A DNA stretch of 21,680 nt, taken from the NCBI GenBank assembly GCA_937884975.1, contig CAKZZS010000075.1:1-21680 (forward strand), read 5' to 3'. The first letter of the stretch is position 1, and every line of letters starts with the position of its first letter. The notes beneath the pieces are model-generated. The model was not told the origin of the DNA, did no database searches, and worked only from the letters and a program-made list of their open reading frames with translations. The translations under genes and the position numbers were made by a program. The stretch comes from an uncultured Clostridia bacterium. Its GTDB lineage: Bacteria; Bacillota; Clostridia; Oscillospirales; Acutalibacteraceae. Shown here in pieces: positions 1 to 7,178 of the stretch.

Positions 1-97
1 TACCATCAAATGCGCTGTTCGTTTTCAGCATTTCATCCCTGTATGCTTTTATTTCGTCTGCATATTCGATTGTCGGTATTATTAATCTAAAATTCAT
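1..97 (-). CDS. GNAT-family acetyltransferase, N-terminal fragment (cut by window edge)
   Basis: Only the first 32 codons are inside the window; the rest runs off the left edge. The peptide begins MNFRLIIPTIEYADEIKAYR and continues to a SAFDG stretch. This resembles the start of COG3981-type predicted GNAT acetyltransferases, which transfer an acetyl group from acetyl-CoA to an amine. The ATG at 97 is preceded by an AAGGG ribosome binding site about six bases upstream. It overlaps the last 11 bases of the upstream tandem-GNAT gene, so the two are probably translationally coupled. The acetyl-CoA binding motif is not in view, so the family call rests on the N-terminus and on the neighbour. Confidence 0.55.
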   Translation of the reverse strand, partial: MNFRLIIPTIEYADEIKAYRDEMLKTNSAFDG

Positions 98-1091
98 AGC
101 AACCCTTATCACTCAAAACTTTATAATCCTCTGCCGTTATTAACAAATGCACAACTTCGTTTTCTCTTTTTACTACTCTGAAGCCGCAATCGAGGTGTAT
201 TTTCATAGCAGCGGTGCGCTCATCTTCAAAGTCATTATGAATTGCATTTACTTTAAGTGTTTCAAAGGCATATTGCAACAGCAAGTTTAATGCCTCTTTT
301 GCATAACCGTTTCCTCTGCATTTCGCTTCAAGAACAATTCCCATATCGTAATAATCATCACAACTTTTATGTAAATTGACTTCTCCGATAAAGGCACTAT
401 CTTCTTTTCGAACAATGTAAGCATAGAAGCGTTTTGGCTCGTTACCAATAAAATAATTGTACCACTCCTGCCACTCGCTTTCGGGGAAGTCAATACAACC
501 CGTGTCCTTATGATAACCGTCAAAATCAAGGTCGTAACCTTTGTTATATGACATCGTTTCGTGATCTGCCATAATTTTCTGTCGGTAATCCAGTTCTTCT
601 ATTTTAGGAACATACAGATATAATCTTTTTAGATTCAACTCATAGATTGACAAATTGTCTTCATTAGCTATAAATGCAAATCCGTATTTTTCTGCAATGT
701 GTTTTGTTACCGTTTGTTGCTTATCACATTCAATTATCAGTTTTGAAATGTGTTTACGCTTTGCATAGTTAATAACGCCTTCAGTCAATTCACTGGCGTA
801 GCCGTTTCCCCAATGCTGCTGTGCAAGCACCCAGCCGAGTTCATAGGAATCATTACTATACGGGTGAAAGATTAAATGACCTATCAACTCGTTACCTGCT
901 TTTAAAAAGATTCCGTAAACCTTTGGCGGTTCACACAAAGCACAGGTTTTAATAAAATCAACCGTCTTATCATAGTCAAACGGCGGCTCAATGCACTTCA
1001 TTACCATTTTGTCTGAAAGAATGGAGTGTAAAGCTTCGGTATCATTCAATGTTAAATTTTGTATTATAAGTCTTTTTGTTGTATGTTCCAT
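87..1091 (-). CDS. Tandem GNAT acetyltransferase (two fused GNAT domains)
   Basis: This 334-residue protein holds two RimJ/RimL-like GNAT domains in one chain. The first covers about residues 1-152 and has the acetyl-CoA loop QQHWGNGYASEL near residue 90. The second covers about 155-334 and has the equivalent loop EAKCRGNGYAKEAL near residue 255. In each half the loop is followed by the usual helix and a late GF motif (AEKYGF, LDCGF). The substrate is unknown; relatives acetylate ribosomal-protein N-termini, amino acids or antibiotics. The gene overlaps the next GNAT gene by 11 bases. No convincing ribosome binding site precedes the ATG at 1091, so the start is less certain than for most genes here. 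The stretch is visibly richer in A+T than the operon from 1979 onward, and with the nearby TnpV gene this suggests acquired DNA. Confidence 0.85.
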   Translation of the reverse strand: MEHTTKRLIIQNLTLNDTEALHSILSDKMVMKCIEPPFDYDKTVDFIKTCALCEPPKVYGIFLKAGNELIGHLIFHPYSNDSYELGWVLAQQHWGNGYASELTEGVINYAKRKHISKLIIECDKQQTVTKHIAEKYGFAFIANEDNLSIYELNLKRLYLYVPKIEELDYRQKIMADHETMSYNKGYDLDFDGYHKDTGCIDFPESEWQEWYNYFIGNEPKRFYAYIVRKEDSAFIGEVNLHKSCDDYYDMGIVLEAKCRGNGYAKEALNLLLQYAFETLKVNAIHNDFEDERTAAMKIHLDCGFRVVKRENEVVHLLITAEDYKVLSDKGCYEF

Positions 1092-1122
1092 TTTGTAAAG
1101 AATAAATGTTGTTCAAACAAGA

Positions 1123-1307
1123 TTAAAACGAAATTTTATCTCTATAAAAGATGATTGCTTCTTGTTCCTGATAACTTTCATTAAATTGCTTTGTTTCAAG
1201 AAATGTCATAAACAAATTAGAAACAGGATAGGTAAATTTAACGAAATAAGTGCTGCGAAAGTCATCATCATTGCCAAACTATAATGTATATTATCATATA
1301 AAAACAT
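1123..1307 (-). pseudogene. Possible frameshifted remnant of a small protein gene
   Basis: On the - strand, codons ending at a TAA at 1123-1125 read as a protein-like C-terminus of 51 residues, including STYFVKFTYPVSNLFMTFLE and ending in FYRDKISF. That frame is closed upstream by a TAG at 1279-1281. A second frame, from an ATG at 1305-1307, reads MFLYDNIHYSLA and meets the first in the repetitive GGCAATGATGATGAC region near 1262-1275. Joining the two frames there gives a continuous peptide of plausible composition, which suggests a single-base frameshift in an older gene. No ribosome binding site is visible and I do not recognise the family. It could also be chance in AT-rich DNA. Confidence 0.3.
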
Positions 1308-1364
1308 ATATTGCAAATTTCATAGAAAAAATCATTTGAAAAGTTAAGTAACGTTTTTTACTAA

Positions 1365-1392
1365 TTTTTCACTGCTCAAGAGCAGAGAAAAA
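1365..1392. repeat. 28-bp imperfect palindrome in AT-rich intergenic DNA
   Basis: The arms TTTTTC-CTGCTC and GAGCAG-GAAAAA pair over 12 positions with one A-A mismatch and a two-base AA centre. There is no T-run after the stem in either direction, so it does not look like a terminator. It lies in the gene-poor stretch 1308-1501, where I see no gene, only this palindrome and a loosely similar sequence at about 1464-1490 (TTTTTTACTGGTCAAGACG). It could be a protein-binding site or a scar of the mobile DNA around it. Confidence 0.35.
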
Positions 1393-1501
1393 CGCAAATT
1401 ATTTTAACAGATTCCTTTTTATATATCTTTCATCATTTTAACTATTGCTATTCGCTAAAAACCATTTTTTACTGGTCAAGACGAAAGACTGACAAAATTA
1501 T

Positions 1502-1529
1502 TAAGGCGAGGATTTTCATCCCCGCCTTA
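1502..1529 (-). terminator. Rho-independent terminator after the TnpV gene
   Basis: Read on the - strand, TAAGGCGGGGAT and ATCCTCGCCTTA form a 12-bp stem with one G-U pair, closed by a GAAA tetraloop and followed by an AT-rich run with TTTT (TTAATAATTTTG). It starts four bases past the stop codon of the TnpV gene, as expected for its terminator. Confidence 0.75.
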
Positions 1530-1533
1530 GTGT

Positions 1534-1911
1534 TTATATGGTATTAATTACTTCGTTATAGACTATCTCTCTTGCTTGGTTAGTAATATTCGTCATCTTC
1601 TGCACCCATAGCATTTGATTATCAGCCTTCAACTGTTCTGTAACGCCTTGCGTCTCTGCAAGTTGTGTAATGAGAGTATCATACATCTCCTTTGCTCTAA
1701 CATCAACCTCGTGCAAATGCGTATTCAGTTTGCATTGTACCATTAGCGAGGTACAAAACGCAGGGCGATGCTCTTTGATATAATCATAATATCTCATGCC
1801 CCAAATACCAATTTCATAATTAGTTTCACTTGAAATGAGATTAGGCAAATACACACCATTTACAAGCGTATAGTCAAGTCCGTTTTTCTCATCAGTAATA
1901 TTCTTTTCCAT
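1534..1911 (-). CDS. tnpV: TnpV-family transposon-encoded protein
   Basis: This 125-residue protein matches the TnpV family found in Tn4451-like and other Clostridial mobilizable elements. The recognisable core is NYEIGIWGMRYYDYIKEHRP, followed by a helical region containing QLAETQGVTEQLKADNQ and the terminal AREIVYNEV. Its role in transposition is not established. The start chosen is the ATG at 1911, because GGAGG at 1920-1924 lies eight bases upstream. An in-frame start further out, at 1992, would run into the 3' end of the pyruvyl transferase gene and lacks a ribosome binding site. No transposase, resolvase or relaxase is visible beside it, so it is either an orphan or one end of an element that continues beyond the left edge. 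A terminator follows at 1502-1529. Confidence 0.85.
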   Translation of the reverse strand: MEKNITDEKNGLDYTLVNGVYLPNLISSETNYEIGIWGMRYYDYIKEHRPAFCTSLMVQCKLNTHLHEVDVRAKEMYDTLITQLAETQGVTEQLKADNQMLWVQKMTNITNQAREIVYNEVINTI

Positions 1912-1961
1912 TGCATTTTCCTCCAATATTAATGTTTTAATAATTGTTGTAAAATGCAAAA

Positions 1962-2008
1962 TGCCGTAACGATTGTTTCTACTTATTCTCAAAACCTTCG
2001 TTACGGCA
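1962..2008 (-). terminator. 11-bp inverted repeat spanning the end of the pyruvyl transferase gene
   Basis: TGCCGTAACGA and TCGTTACGGCA are perfect 11-base complements separated by 25 bases, followed on the - strand by TTTTGCATTTT. The stop codon of the pyruvyl transferase gene (1979-1981) lies inside the loop. The best reading is the terminator of the nine-gene operon, although the loop is long. It could instead be a leader hairpin belonging to the TnpV gene, which starts 51 bases downstream. Confidence 0.5.
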
Positions 2009-3166
2009 ACTGTTCAAAACAAAGGAGCCTCTTTTTATTTTTGTCGTAAGGTCGGTTATGTAGTCCTCCTCGCGCACTCCGATTTCACCGACCCTTTTAC
2101 AAAGCTCGTTAAAACCGTACTCTTCCTTTATTTCAAGCGAAAATACCTCTTTAAGCTTTTCAAGAAGATAGTAATAAAGCGACATAAGGTATTCTTCAGA
2201 TAAGCTGTAATCGTTTTCAAGCGCTTCGGAAAGCTTTGATGCCATATTTTCCGCGGCGTTTTCGTCAATAGAAACAAGCCTGTCGGAATAACCGATATTT
2301 TCATAGAAATACGGCACATTTTCGTTCCAGTTAAGATTAACCGACGGCACGCAGAGAGAATACGAAACTATTGCGGAATGAAGCCTTATGGACGCAACCG
2401 CGCCGAAGGACGAAACGGCCTCGACAAGCTGCTTTGAAGAATCGGGGAAAATAAGCTTATCCTCCGGTATTTCGTACTTTTCCGCAAAATGGTTAAGAGT
2501 GTTGCAGTCAAGCACGCTTCCGTTAGTGAAGAATTTGTAATCAATTCCCTTCTCGTCAAGAAGATTTTTAAGATTAAAAAGATATTCCTCCTCATCCTTA
2601 AGCTTCCATTCAAGTCCGTTCGCCTTAAACAGTCCGCCCCTTACAACGTTTATGCCGACGGTTTTTGAGCCGCTCTTTTTTAAAGAGAAAATCTTTCCTG
2701 CCCATACAGCCGGGTCGCAAACCGAAACCGCCTTAAGACTGTTGCCCTCGAGATATTCTTCAAAAAGCGACGGGTTTTCGCGAACGGAAAGCCCCTTTAT
2801 ATTATCAAAGCACAAAAGCTTTTTAAGAACGCCGACTTCACCCTCGCAGGAGGCGACGTTGTTTACGCCCAGCGAAGAAAAGACAATTGGAATTTCCCTG
2901 CTCTTTGAAAGGGTTACAATTTTTTCAATGCCCTCAAGAAAGTTCTGATAGTTAAAACCGAACAAGGCGCCGCCTGCAAACACGACAAGGTCAGAGGAAA
3001 GAATTTTTTCTTCCTCAATATGTTTTTGATTCATTTTTTCGATTACGCAGTCATTCTGACTTACACCGAGACTTTCAAGCGCGCACTTAAGTATGTTTTC
3101 AAAACAGGTTCTTATGAGCATATCGCCGAAATTGTCGTCATAAAAGGAAACTATCAGTATTTTCAT
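1979..3166 (-). CDS. Polysaccharide pyruvyl transferase family protein
   Basis: This 395-residue protein belongs to the family that includes CsaB and WcaK, which transfer pyruvate from phosphoenolpyruvate to sugars of cell-wall polymers or exopolysaccharides. Diagnostic features are the N-terminal DDNFGDMLI motif (about residues 10-18), the glycine-rich VVFAGGALFGF, SSLGVNN near residue 100, and the C-terminal ASIRLHSAIVSYSL followed by VPSVNLNWNENV. The length fits the family. The ATG at 3166 has GAGG seven bases upstream and comes one base after the stop of the Dabb gene. It is the last gene of the tight - strand series. The final 15-20 residues are unremarkable in composition and run into the inverted repeat next to the TnpV gene, so the natural C-terminus may have been altered by an insertion there. 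The acceptor sugar cannot be inferred. Confidence 0.85.
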   Translation of the reverse strand: MKILIVSFYDDNFGDMLIRTCFENILKCALESLGVSQNDCVIEKMNQKHIEEEKILSSDLVVFAGGALFGFNYQNFLEGIEKIVTLSKSREIPIVFSSLGVNNVASCEGEVGVLKKLLCFDNIKGLSVRENPSLFEEYLEGNSLKAVSVCDPAVWAGKIFSLKKSGSKTVGINVVRGGLFKANGLEWKLKDEEEYLFNLKNLLDEKGIDYKFFTNGSVLDCNTLNHFAEKYEIPEDKLIFPDSSKQLVEAVSSFGAVASIRLHSAIVSYSLCVPSVNLNWNENVPYFYENIGYSDRLVSIDENAAENMASKLSEALENDYSLSEEYLMSLYYYLLEKLKEVFSLEIKEEYGFNELCKRVGEIGVREEDYITDLTTKIKRGSFVLNSCRNEGFENK

Positions 3167-3167
3167 A

Positions 3168-3455
3168 TCAGTACCTCATATCGCAGGAAACGGACGCTTC
3201 CATTACCTCGTGCATACGGTTTTTTACGGGGAGATGAACCGGGTGAGTCGGGTAAGCTTCAAACGCCTCCTCACTTTCAAAATCGGTTATTAAAGCAAGG
3301 TCATAGCTTCTGCCGCTGTGAAGAAAATCCGCAGCGGAAAAGAGGTCTGTCATACCCTCGATTTTACCCTTCATACCGTAAAAATTTTCTATTAAAAGGG
3401 GAATTTCGCTTTTGAATTCCTCTTTGATTTTAAAAAGAACAATGTGACGAATCAT
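3168..3455 (-). CDS. Dabb (stress-responsive alpha/beta-barrel) domain protein
   Basis: This 95-residue protein has the Dabb fold typical of small ferredoxin-like dimeric proteins. It shows IRHIVLFKIKEEF at the N-terminus, a central YDLALITDFESEEAFEAY, and HPVHLPVKNRMHEV near the end, all hallmarks of the family. Members have varied or unknown functions and some are linked to stress. The start is the ATG at 3455: GGAGG lies about ten bases upstream, and the codon overlaps the TGA of the preceding gene (ATGA, 3452-3455), which implies translational coupling. An in-frame start further upstream would lie deep inside the preceding gene. It is the eighth gene of the series. Confidence 0.85.
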   Translation of the reverse strand: MIRHIVLFKIKEEFKSEIPLLIENFYGMKGKIEGMTDLFSAADFLHSGRSYDLALITDFESEEAFEAYPTHPVHLPVKNRMHEVMEASVSCDMRY

Positions 3456-3904
3456 TTTAAAAGTTCCTCCGTTATTTTTGCCGCCGAAAAGCACAGCTCG
3501 CTGCACGGGCGTTTTTTATAATATGTATCGTTTCTTTCCTCGGGGACGCCGCCGACAGAGGTTTTTACTCCCGAAAGCAGCTCACGGCAGATAATCGAGC
3601 CGTTTTCCTCTTTAAACCTGTTTGCAAATTCGCGTACGAGTGCGTAATGCGCCTTTTTGGCATCTGTATTCGATAAATCCGAATAGCCTTTTGAAATACC
3701 CAATACCATAAGCGCGCCGCTGACCGCTCCGCAGACCTCACGCATTCTGCCCATTCCCCCACCGAAGGAGGAAGCGATTTTCAGCGCGGTTTCATTTTCA
3801 AGTCCCGTAACATCCGAAAACGCGAGCAAAACAGCCTGGGAACAGTTACATCCGTTTTCAAAAAGCTCCTTTGCCCTTTGAGCGCGATCGGTTTTTAAAT
3901 CCAT
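3452..3904 (-). CDS. C-GCAxxG-C-C family protein
   Basis: This 150-residue protein matches the C_GCAxxG_C_C family of small, cysteine-rich, probably metal- or cluster-binding redox proteins common in anaerobes. It shows the N-terminal NGCNCSQAVLLAF, the glycine-rich SSFGGGMGRMREVCGAVSGA (about residues 46-65) that carries the signature cysteine and GAxxG, and a C-terminal RPCSELC pair. Family members are often found with redox or transport genes, but their biochemical role is not known. AGAGG precedes the ATG at 3904. The gene lies 12 bases after the Nim-like gene and overlaps the Dabb gene by four bases, so the three are probably made together. Confidence 0.85.
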   Translation of the reverse strand: MDLKTDRAQRAKELFENGCNCSQAVLLAFSDVTGLENETALKIASSFGGGMGRMREVCGAVSGALMVLGISKGYSDLSNTDAKKAHYALVREFANRFKEENGSIICRELLSGVKTSVGGVPEERNDTYYKKRPCSELCFSAAKITEELLK

Positions 3905-3916
3905 AATGCACCTCTG

Positions 3917-4393
3917 TTATTTTTCATTGACCTGCTTGCCCGTCATATGTTCAACAGTCATTTCAAGACACTGAACCTTTGAAAGAAAAGAACTAATCTC
4001 TTTTTCAATATAAAGGCTGTCGGAAGTAAATTTTCCGCAAAGCGCGCGGCAGATTTTTTCCGCCTTTTCGGTTTCTTCCACAAGCTCAATTTTTCCGAAC
4101 GCAATTACGCTTTTAATATTCAGCGCCCAGTCGCCCGGATTTTTATAGCCGCCGTCATACACGGTAAAGCAAACCTTATTACATTCTTTGAGCGCGTCAA
4201 TTTTATGCCCCTGTTTTGCGCCGTGAAAATAGATTTTACCGTCCGTTTCGTCAAAGAAATGGTTAATCGGAACGCCGTACGGATAGCCGTCCTCACCGAT
4301 AAAAGAGAGTACTCCCCTTTTTTCGTTTTTAAGGATTTTAACACATTCCTCTTCTGACAGCTCTTGCTTTTTTCTTCTCATCTGACGAAACAT
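3917..4393 (-). CDS. Pyridoxamine 5'-phosphate oxidase-like (Nim-type) flavoprotein
   Basis: This 158-residue split-barrel protein belongs to the FMN-binding family that includes the nitroimidazole-resistance (Nim) proteins. The pattern GVLSFIGEDGYPYGVPINHF is followed by KIYFHGAKQGHKIDAL and NKVCFTVYD, which is the standard order of strands and flavin-contact residues. Known Nim proteins are proposed to reduce nitro groups; most chromosomal relatives in anaerobes have no proven substrate, so resistance should not be assumed. The ATG at 4393 has AAAGGTG five bases upstream. A TTG at 4414 is in frame but lies upstream of that binding site and inside the preceding gene, so it was not used. The gap to the preceding stop is ten bases. 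Confidence 0.85.
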   Translation of the reverse strand: MFRQMRRKKQELSEEECVKILKNEKRGVLSFIGEDGYPYGVPINHFFDETDGKIYFHGAKQGHKIDALKECNKVCFTVYDGGYKNPGDWALNIKSVIAFGKIELVEETEKAEKICRALCGKFTSDSLYIEKEISSFLSKVQCLEMTVEHMTGKQVNEK

Positions 4394-4403
4394 TTTTTCA
4401 CCT

Positions 4404-5504
4404 TTATTTCTCAAGCGTTATTTTTAAAACTACAGGATTATGGTCGGAAACAACAAATCCGAGGTTTTGGTTTTTGCAGGACTCAACCTTAATATTATCC
4501 GAAACGATAAAGCCGTCTATCAGGTAGTACTGGAAGGTATCCTTATCGGCATTTTCATAAGGCTGGTCAAGGCTTCTGCAGGACGGAACAGACGAATCCA
4601 TAAGGAACTGCCACTTGCCGTCAAACTGCGTAACATCAATTTCGCCTGCTGCCCATTTGCCCTCCTGGGCAGGATATTTTGTTTTATCCGCAGAGGAGAA
4701 AATCTGGTTGAAATCGCCGCCTGCAATAACATAGTTTCCGCTTTTCGCTTCGGAAGAGAGGAAATCGGCAAGCATCTTTGTCTGGGCAATTTTGCCCTCG
4801 CCGTCGTCATACGCTTCAAGGTGAAGGTTTACAAGCACAAGCTGCTTGTCGCTGCCTTCAATATCAACTCTTGAAACAAGCAGGCAGCGCTTGAGATTAA
4901 CCATACTTACAGGCCAGGAAAACGGAATGGGAAGCTGTCTTCTTTCTGCGTCTGTAATCGGATATGACGAAAATGTTGCAACGCCCGAATCAACCTTGCC
5001 CATAGGCGGAATGGGATAGGGAAGATAAGCTACTTTGAAGTTATTTGCAAATACACTGTTAAAGCCGTTAATCGAGGACTGAAGAATTTCGTACTCGTTA
5101 ATATGCTCGCTTCTTGAAGAATCCCTGTCAACCTCCTGGAAATAAATAATATCGGGGTTGACATTTGCCAATTCCTTTACAACGCCTTCCATATTACTGC
5201 GTACTCTTTCTTCATCGGCAGTTTTAACCGAGGAGCCGCCGTCCATAAAGAAATCCGCGTTATCACCCAAAGCTCCGTAGCCGATATTCCAGCTCATAAC
5301 GGTTAAGCTGTCGCCGACTTTAAGAGTTTTATCGGCTGTGCCGCCGATTTCAAGCTCGGCAGTGATTTGAGCAGGCTTGTATTCGGTTATTGAAAGAAAA
5401 CCGATAAGCCCTGCAAATAAAACAACAATTACAAGCAATACAATTCCGATTCCCTTAAAAATCTTAAAGGGTACGGAACGCTGTTTTTTCTCTTTGTTTT
5501 TCAT
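4404..5504 (-). CDS. Membrane-anchored endonuclease/exonuclease/phosphatase-fold protein
   Basis: This 366-residue protein has a basic N-terminus, one transmembrane segment (about residues 17-38, rich in I, V and L) and then an EEP-fold catalytic domain. The active-site motifs occur in order: MSWNIGYG (about 69-76), YFQEVDRDSS, LVNLHLEAYDD, AGGDFNQIF, LIDGFIVS and the terminal VVSDHNPVV. The QEV glutamate and the GGDFN and SDH residues are the metal and catalytic positions of DNase I-like and sphingomyelinase-like enzymes. The domain should face outside the cell, so the substrate may be a nucleic acid, a phospholipid or a phosphorylated sugar; the sequence does not decide this. GAGGAGAGG lies five bases before the ATG at 5504. 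Confidence 0.85.
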   Translation of the reverse strand: MKNKEKKQRSVPFKIFKGIGIVLLVIVVLFAGLIGFLSITEYKPAQITAELEIGGTADKTLKVGDSLTVMSWNIGYGALGDNADFFMDGGSSVKTADEERVRSNMEGVVKELANVNPDIIYFQEVDRDSSRSEHINEYEILQSSINGFNSVFANNFKVAYLPYPIPPMGKVDSGVATFSSYPITDAERRQLPIPFSWPVSMVNLKRCLLVSRVDIEGSDKQLVLVNLHLEAYDDGEGKIAQTKMLADFLSSEAKSGNYVIAGGDFNQIFSSADKTKYPAQEGKWAAGEIDVTQFDGKWQFLMDSSVPSCRSLDQPYENADKDTFQYYLIDGFIVSDNIKVESCKNQNLGFVVSDHNPVVLKITLEK

Positions 5505-5527
5505 ATTATCCTCTCCTCATAAAGGTG

Positions 5528-6064
5528 TTATTTATTGTTTATCCAATCCTCTTTTGTAAGAAGATTTGCGTACGATTTTCTTATTTCGCCAACCTGCGGA
5601 AACCAGAGCTTTTCAGTTGTATGATGATATTTAAAGCCAAGCTTTTCCTGAACCCGTTTTGATTTTTCGTTTCCGTCGGAATAGCCGCACCATACACGGT
5701 TGACTTTCAAATTCTCAAAGGCGTAACGGATAAGCTCCCTTGAAGCCTCGGGAATAAGTCCCCTACCCCAATGCGGGAATCCTATCCAGTAGCCGAGCTC
5801 ACATTCGTCTTCACTTTTTGCAAGGTCACTGTTAAACATAAGACCTATACTGCCAACGGGTAATCCCGTCTCTTTAAGCACAACCGCATAGGTTTCGGGC
5901 TCGGACAAAACGGTTTTTATTATTTCAAGACTGTTTTTTACGCTCGTATGCGGCTTCCAGCCTGCAGGCGGTCCGACACGCTCATCTTTTGCATATTTGT
6001 ATAACTCTTCTGCGTCCGCTTCCTCCCACGTACGGAGGACAAGTCTATCTGTTTCAAAAATCAT
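5528..6064 (-). CDS. RimJ/RimL-type GNAT acetyltransferase
   Basis: This 178-residue single-domain GNAT starts MIFETDRLVLRTWEEADAEE, the classic RimJ/RimL opening. It has the acetyl-CoA loop FPHWGRGLIPEASRELIRYA in the second half and then NEKSKRVQEKLGF. A few residues before that loop, CELGYWIG matches the strand preceding it. The likely reaction is N-acetylation by acetyl-CoA; the acceptor is not known. GAGGAAG lies just before the ATG at 6064, within the last codons of the TfoX-like gene. That gene's TAA ends two bases before this start, so translation is probably coupled. An upstream in-frame extension would overlap that gene by more than 100 bases without a binding site and was rejected. 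Confidence 0.88.
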   Translation of the reverse strand: MIFETDRLVLRTWEEADAEELYKYAKDERVGPPAGWKPHTSVKNSLEIIKTVLSEPETYAVVLKETGLPVGSIGLMFNSDLAKSEDECELGYWIGFPHWGRGLIPEASRELIRYAFENLKVNRVWCGYSDGNEKSKRVQEKLGFKYHHTTEKLWFPQVGEIRKSYANLLTKEDWINNK

Positions 6065-6065
6065 T

Positions 6066-6380
6066 TTACTTCCTCTTTTTCGGCTCGGGCAATTCGTTAT
6101 ACATATTTTTGACCAAATCACAAATAAACTGCTTATTATCAACCTCATCAGCAAGGAGCATTTCCTTTGCGCCGTCATAAGGGATTTCCTTTTTCGCTTC
6201 AGGCATCTGCTCTGTTGCAGATTTTGTTATCTTCACAAGAAAACGATCGTCATATATTCCGCCGAAAATTTTTCCCTGATAATAAAGTATGTATTCGCCC
6301 ATCATAGCGCGGTATGTAATTTCATCAAGTCCCGACAACTGTTCAAGGACAAAATCAAGATATTCTTTGCTTGAGGACAT
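6066..6380 (-). CDS. TfoX/Sxy N-terminal domain protein
   Basis: This 104-residue protein consists only of the TfoX N-terminal domain: SSSKEYLDFVLEQL, then YRAMMGEYILYYQGKIFGGI and YDDRFLVKITKSATE. In gamma-proteobacteria the full-length TfoX/Sxy activates competence genes. Single-domain versions in Firmicutes are widespread and their role is not established, so a competence role should not be assumed here. AGGAG lies eight bases before the ATG at 6380. It lies 15 bases after the SAM methyltransferase gene and one base before the next GNAT start. Confidence 0.85.
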   Translation of the reverse strand: MSSSKEYLDFVLEQLSGLDEITYRAMMGEYILYYQGKIFGGIYDDRFLVKITKSATEQMPEAKKEIPYDGAKEMLLADEVDNKQFICDLVKNMYNELPEPKKRK

Positions 6381-6395
6381 TTATATTTCTCCTAA

Positions 6396-7175
6396 TTACT
6401 TTCTTAAAATATCAAGCGTGTGGTGAGACGCGCCGATTAAATCCTGACGTTCGCAAATTGCAAGATGGTATTCCATCCATTTTTCAAAGGTTTCGTCATC
6501 CATTTTATCAATGAGTTCATCGTTATATCTCGTAGCCCCGTCAGTTGCAACGAGCTTTATCCTTTCAACAGGCAATTCACTGTCAAGTGAAGCAATATCC
6601 TCGGTTCTGACCAATTCAAAAACTTCCTTTGGCTCGCTTTTGCAATGCCAGTCGGGTGAGAGCATATTTTCTTTGATTACGCTGTTAAGATTGTTCGCAC
6701 CGAAAACATAGTTAATAATCGTCGGCTCATTCATACAGTAGGCGACAAGAATATATCCGCTTTTTTTAGTAACCCTGACCGCTTCGGATAACGCCTTGAT
6801 TTTATCTTCCATTGTATAAAGGTGATACATCGGTCCGAGCAGCATTGTCAAATCAAACGAATTGTCAGAAAGTACAGACAAATCCAAAGCATTTCCCTGA
6901 ATTGCGTTTATTTTTTCCGTACCGTCAAGCTTTGAACTGAGTACTTCAAGATTATGGGAAACAAGTTCGACAGCCGTAACGGAGTAACCCTCTTTAGCAA
7001 GAGTAACACTGTATCTGCCGGTACCTGCACCAACCTCAAGAATTTTCGACTCGGTAATATCGGGAAGATACTTTTTTATGTATTTCATTGTAGTAAGAAA
7101 CTCGACTTGACCGTGACGGGACAGAAGCCGACCTTCTTCGTCGTAGTTGTTATAGTATTCGCTGATATAATCCAT
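6396..7175 (-). CDS. Class I SAM-dependent methyltransferase
   Basis: This 259-residue protein has a Rossmann-fold methyltransferase core. Motif I is ILEVGAGTGRYSVTLA (about residues 44-59), the acidic residue that contacts the SAM ribose is in VTAVELV, and motifs II-III are DNSFDLTMLLGPMYHLY and EAVRVTKKSGYILVAY. It resembles small-molecule or quinone-type methyltransferases, but the substrate is not identifiable. AAAGG sits eight bases before the ATG at 7175. The gene begins three bases after the stop of the rRNA methyltransferase gene, so both are probably translated from one message. Confidence 0.88.
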   Translation of the reverse strand: MDYISEYYNNYDEEGRLLSRHGQVEFLTTMKYIKKYLPDITESKILEVGAGTGRYSVTLAKEGYSVTAVELVSHNLEVLSSKLDGTEKINAIQGNALDLSVLSDNSFDLTMLLGPMYHLYTMEDKIKALSEAVRVTKKSGYILVAYCMNEPTIINYVFGANNLNSVIKENMLSPDWHCKSEPKEVFELVRTEDIASLDSELPVERIKLVATDGATRYNDELIDKMDDETFEKWMEYHLAICERQDLIGASHHTLDILRK

Positions 7176-7178
7176 TGT

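Noticed and set aside
1912..1992. N-terminal extension of the TnpV gene to a start at 1992
   Set aside because: It would overlap the pyruvyl transferase gene; a clear GGAGG supports the start at 1911, and the family begins there.
3917..4393. Nitroimidazole resistance gene
   Set aside because: The fold fits Nim proteins, but most chromosomal relatives have no shown resistance activity; only the family is claimed.
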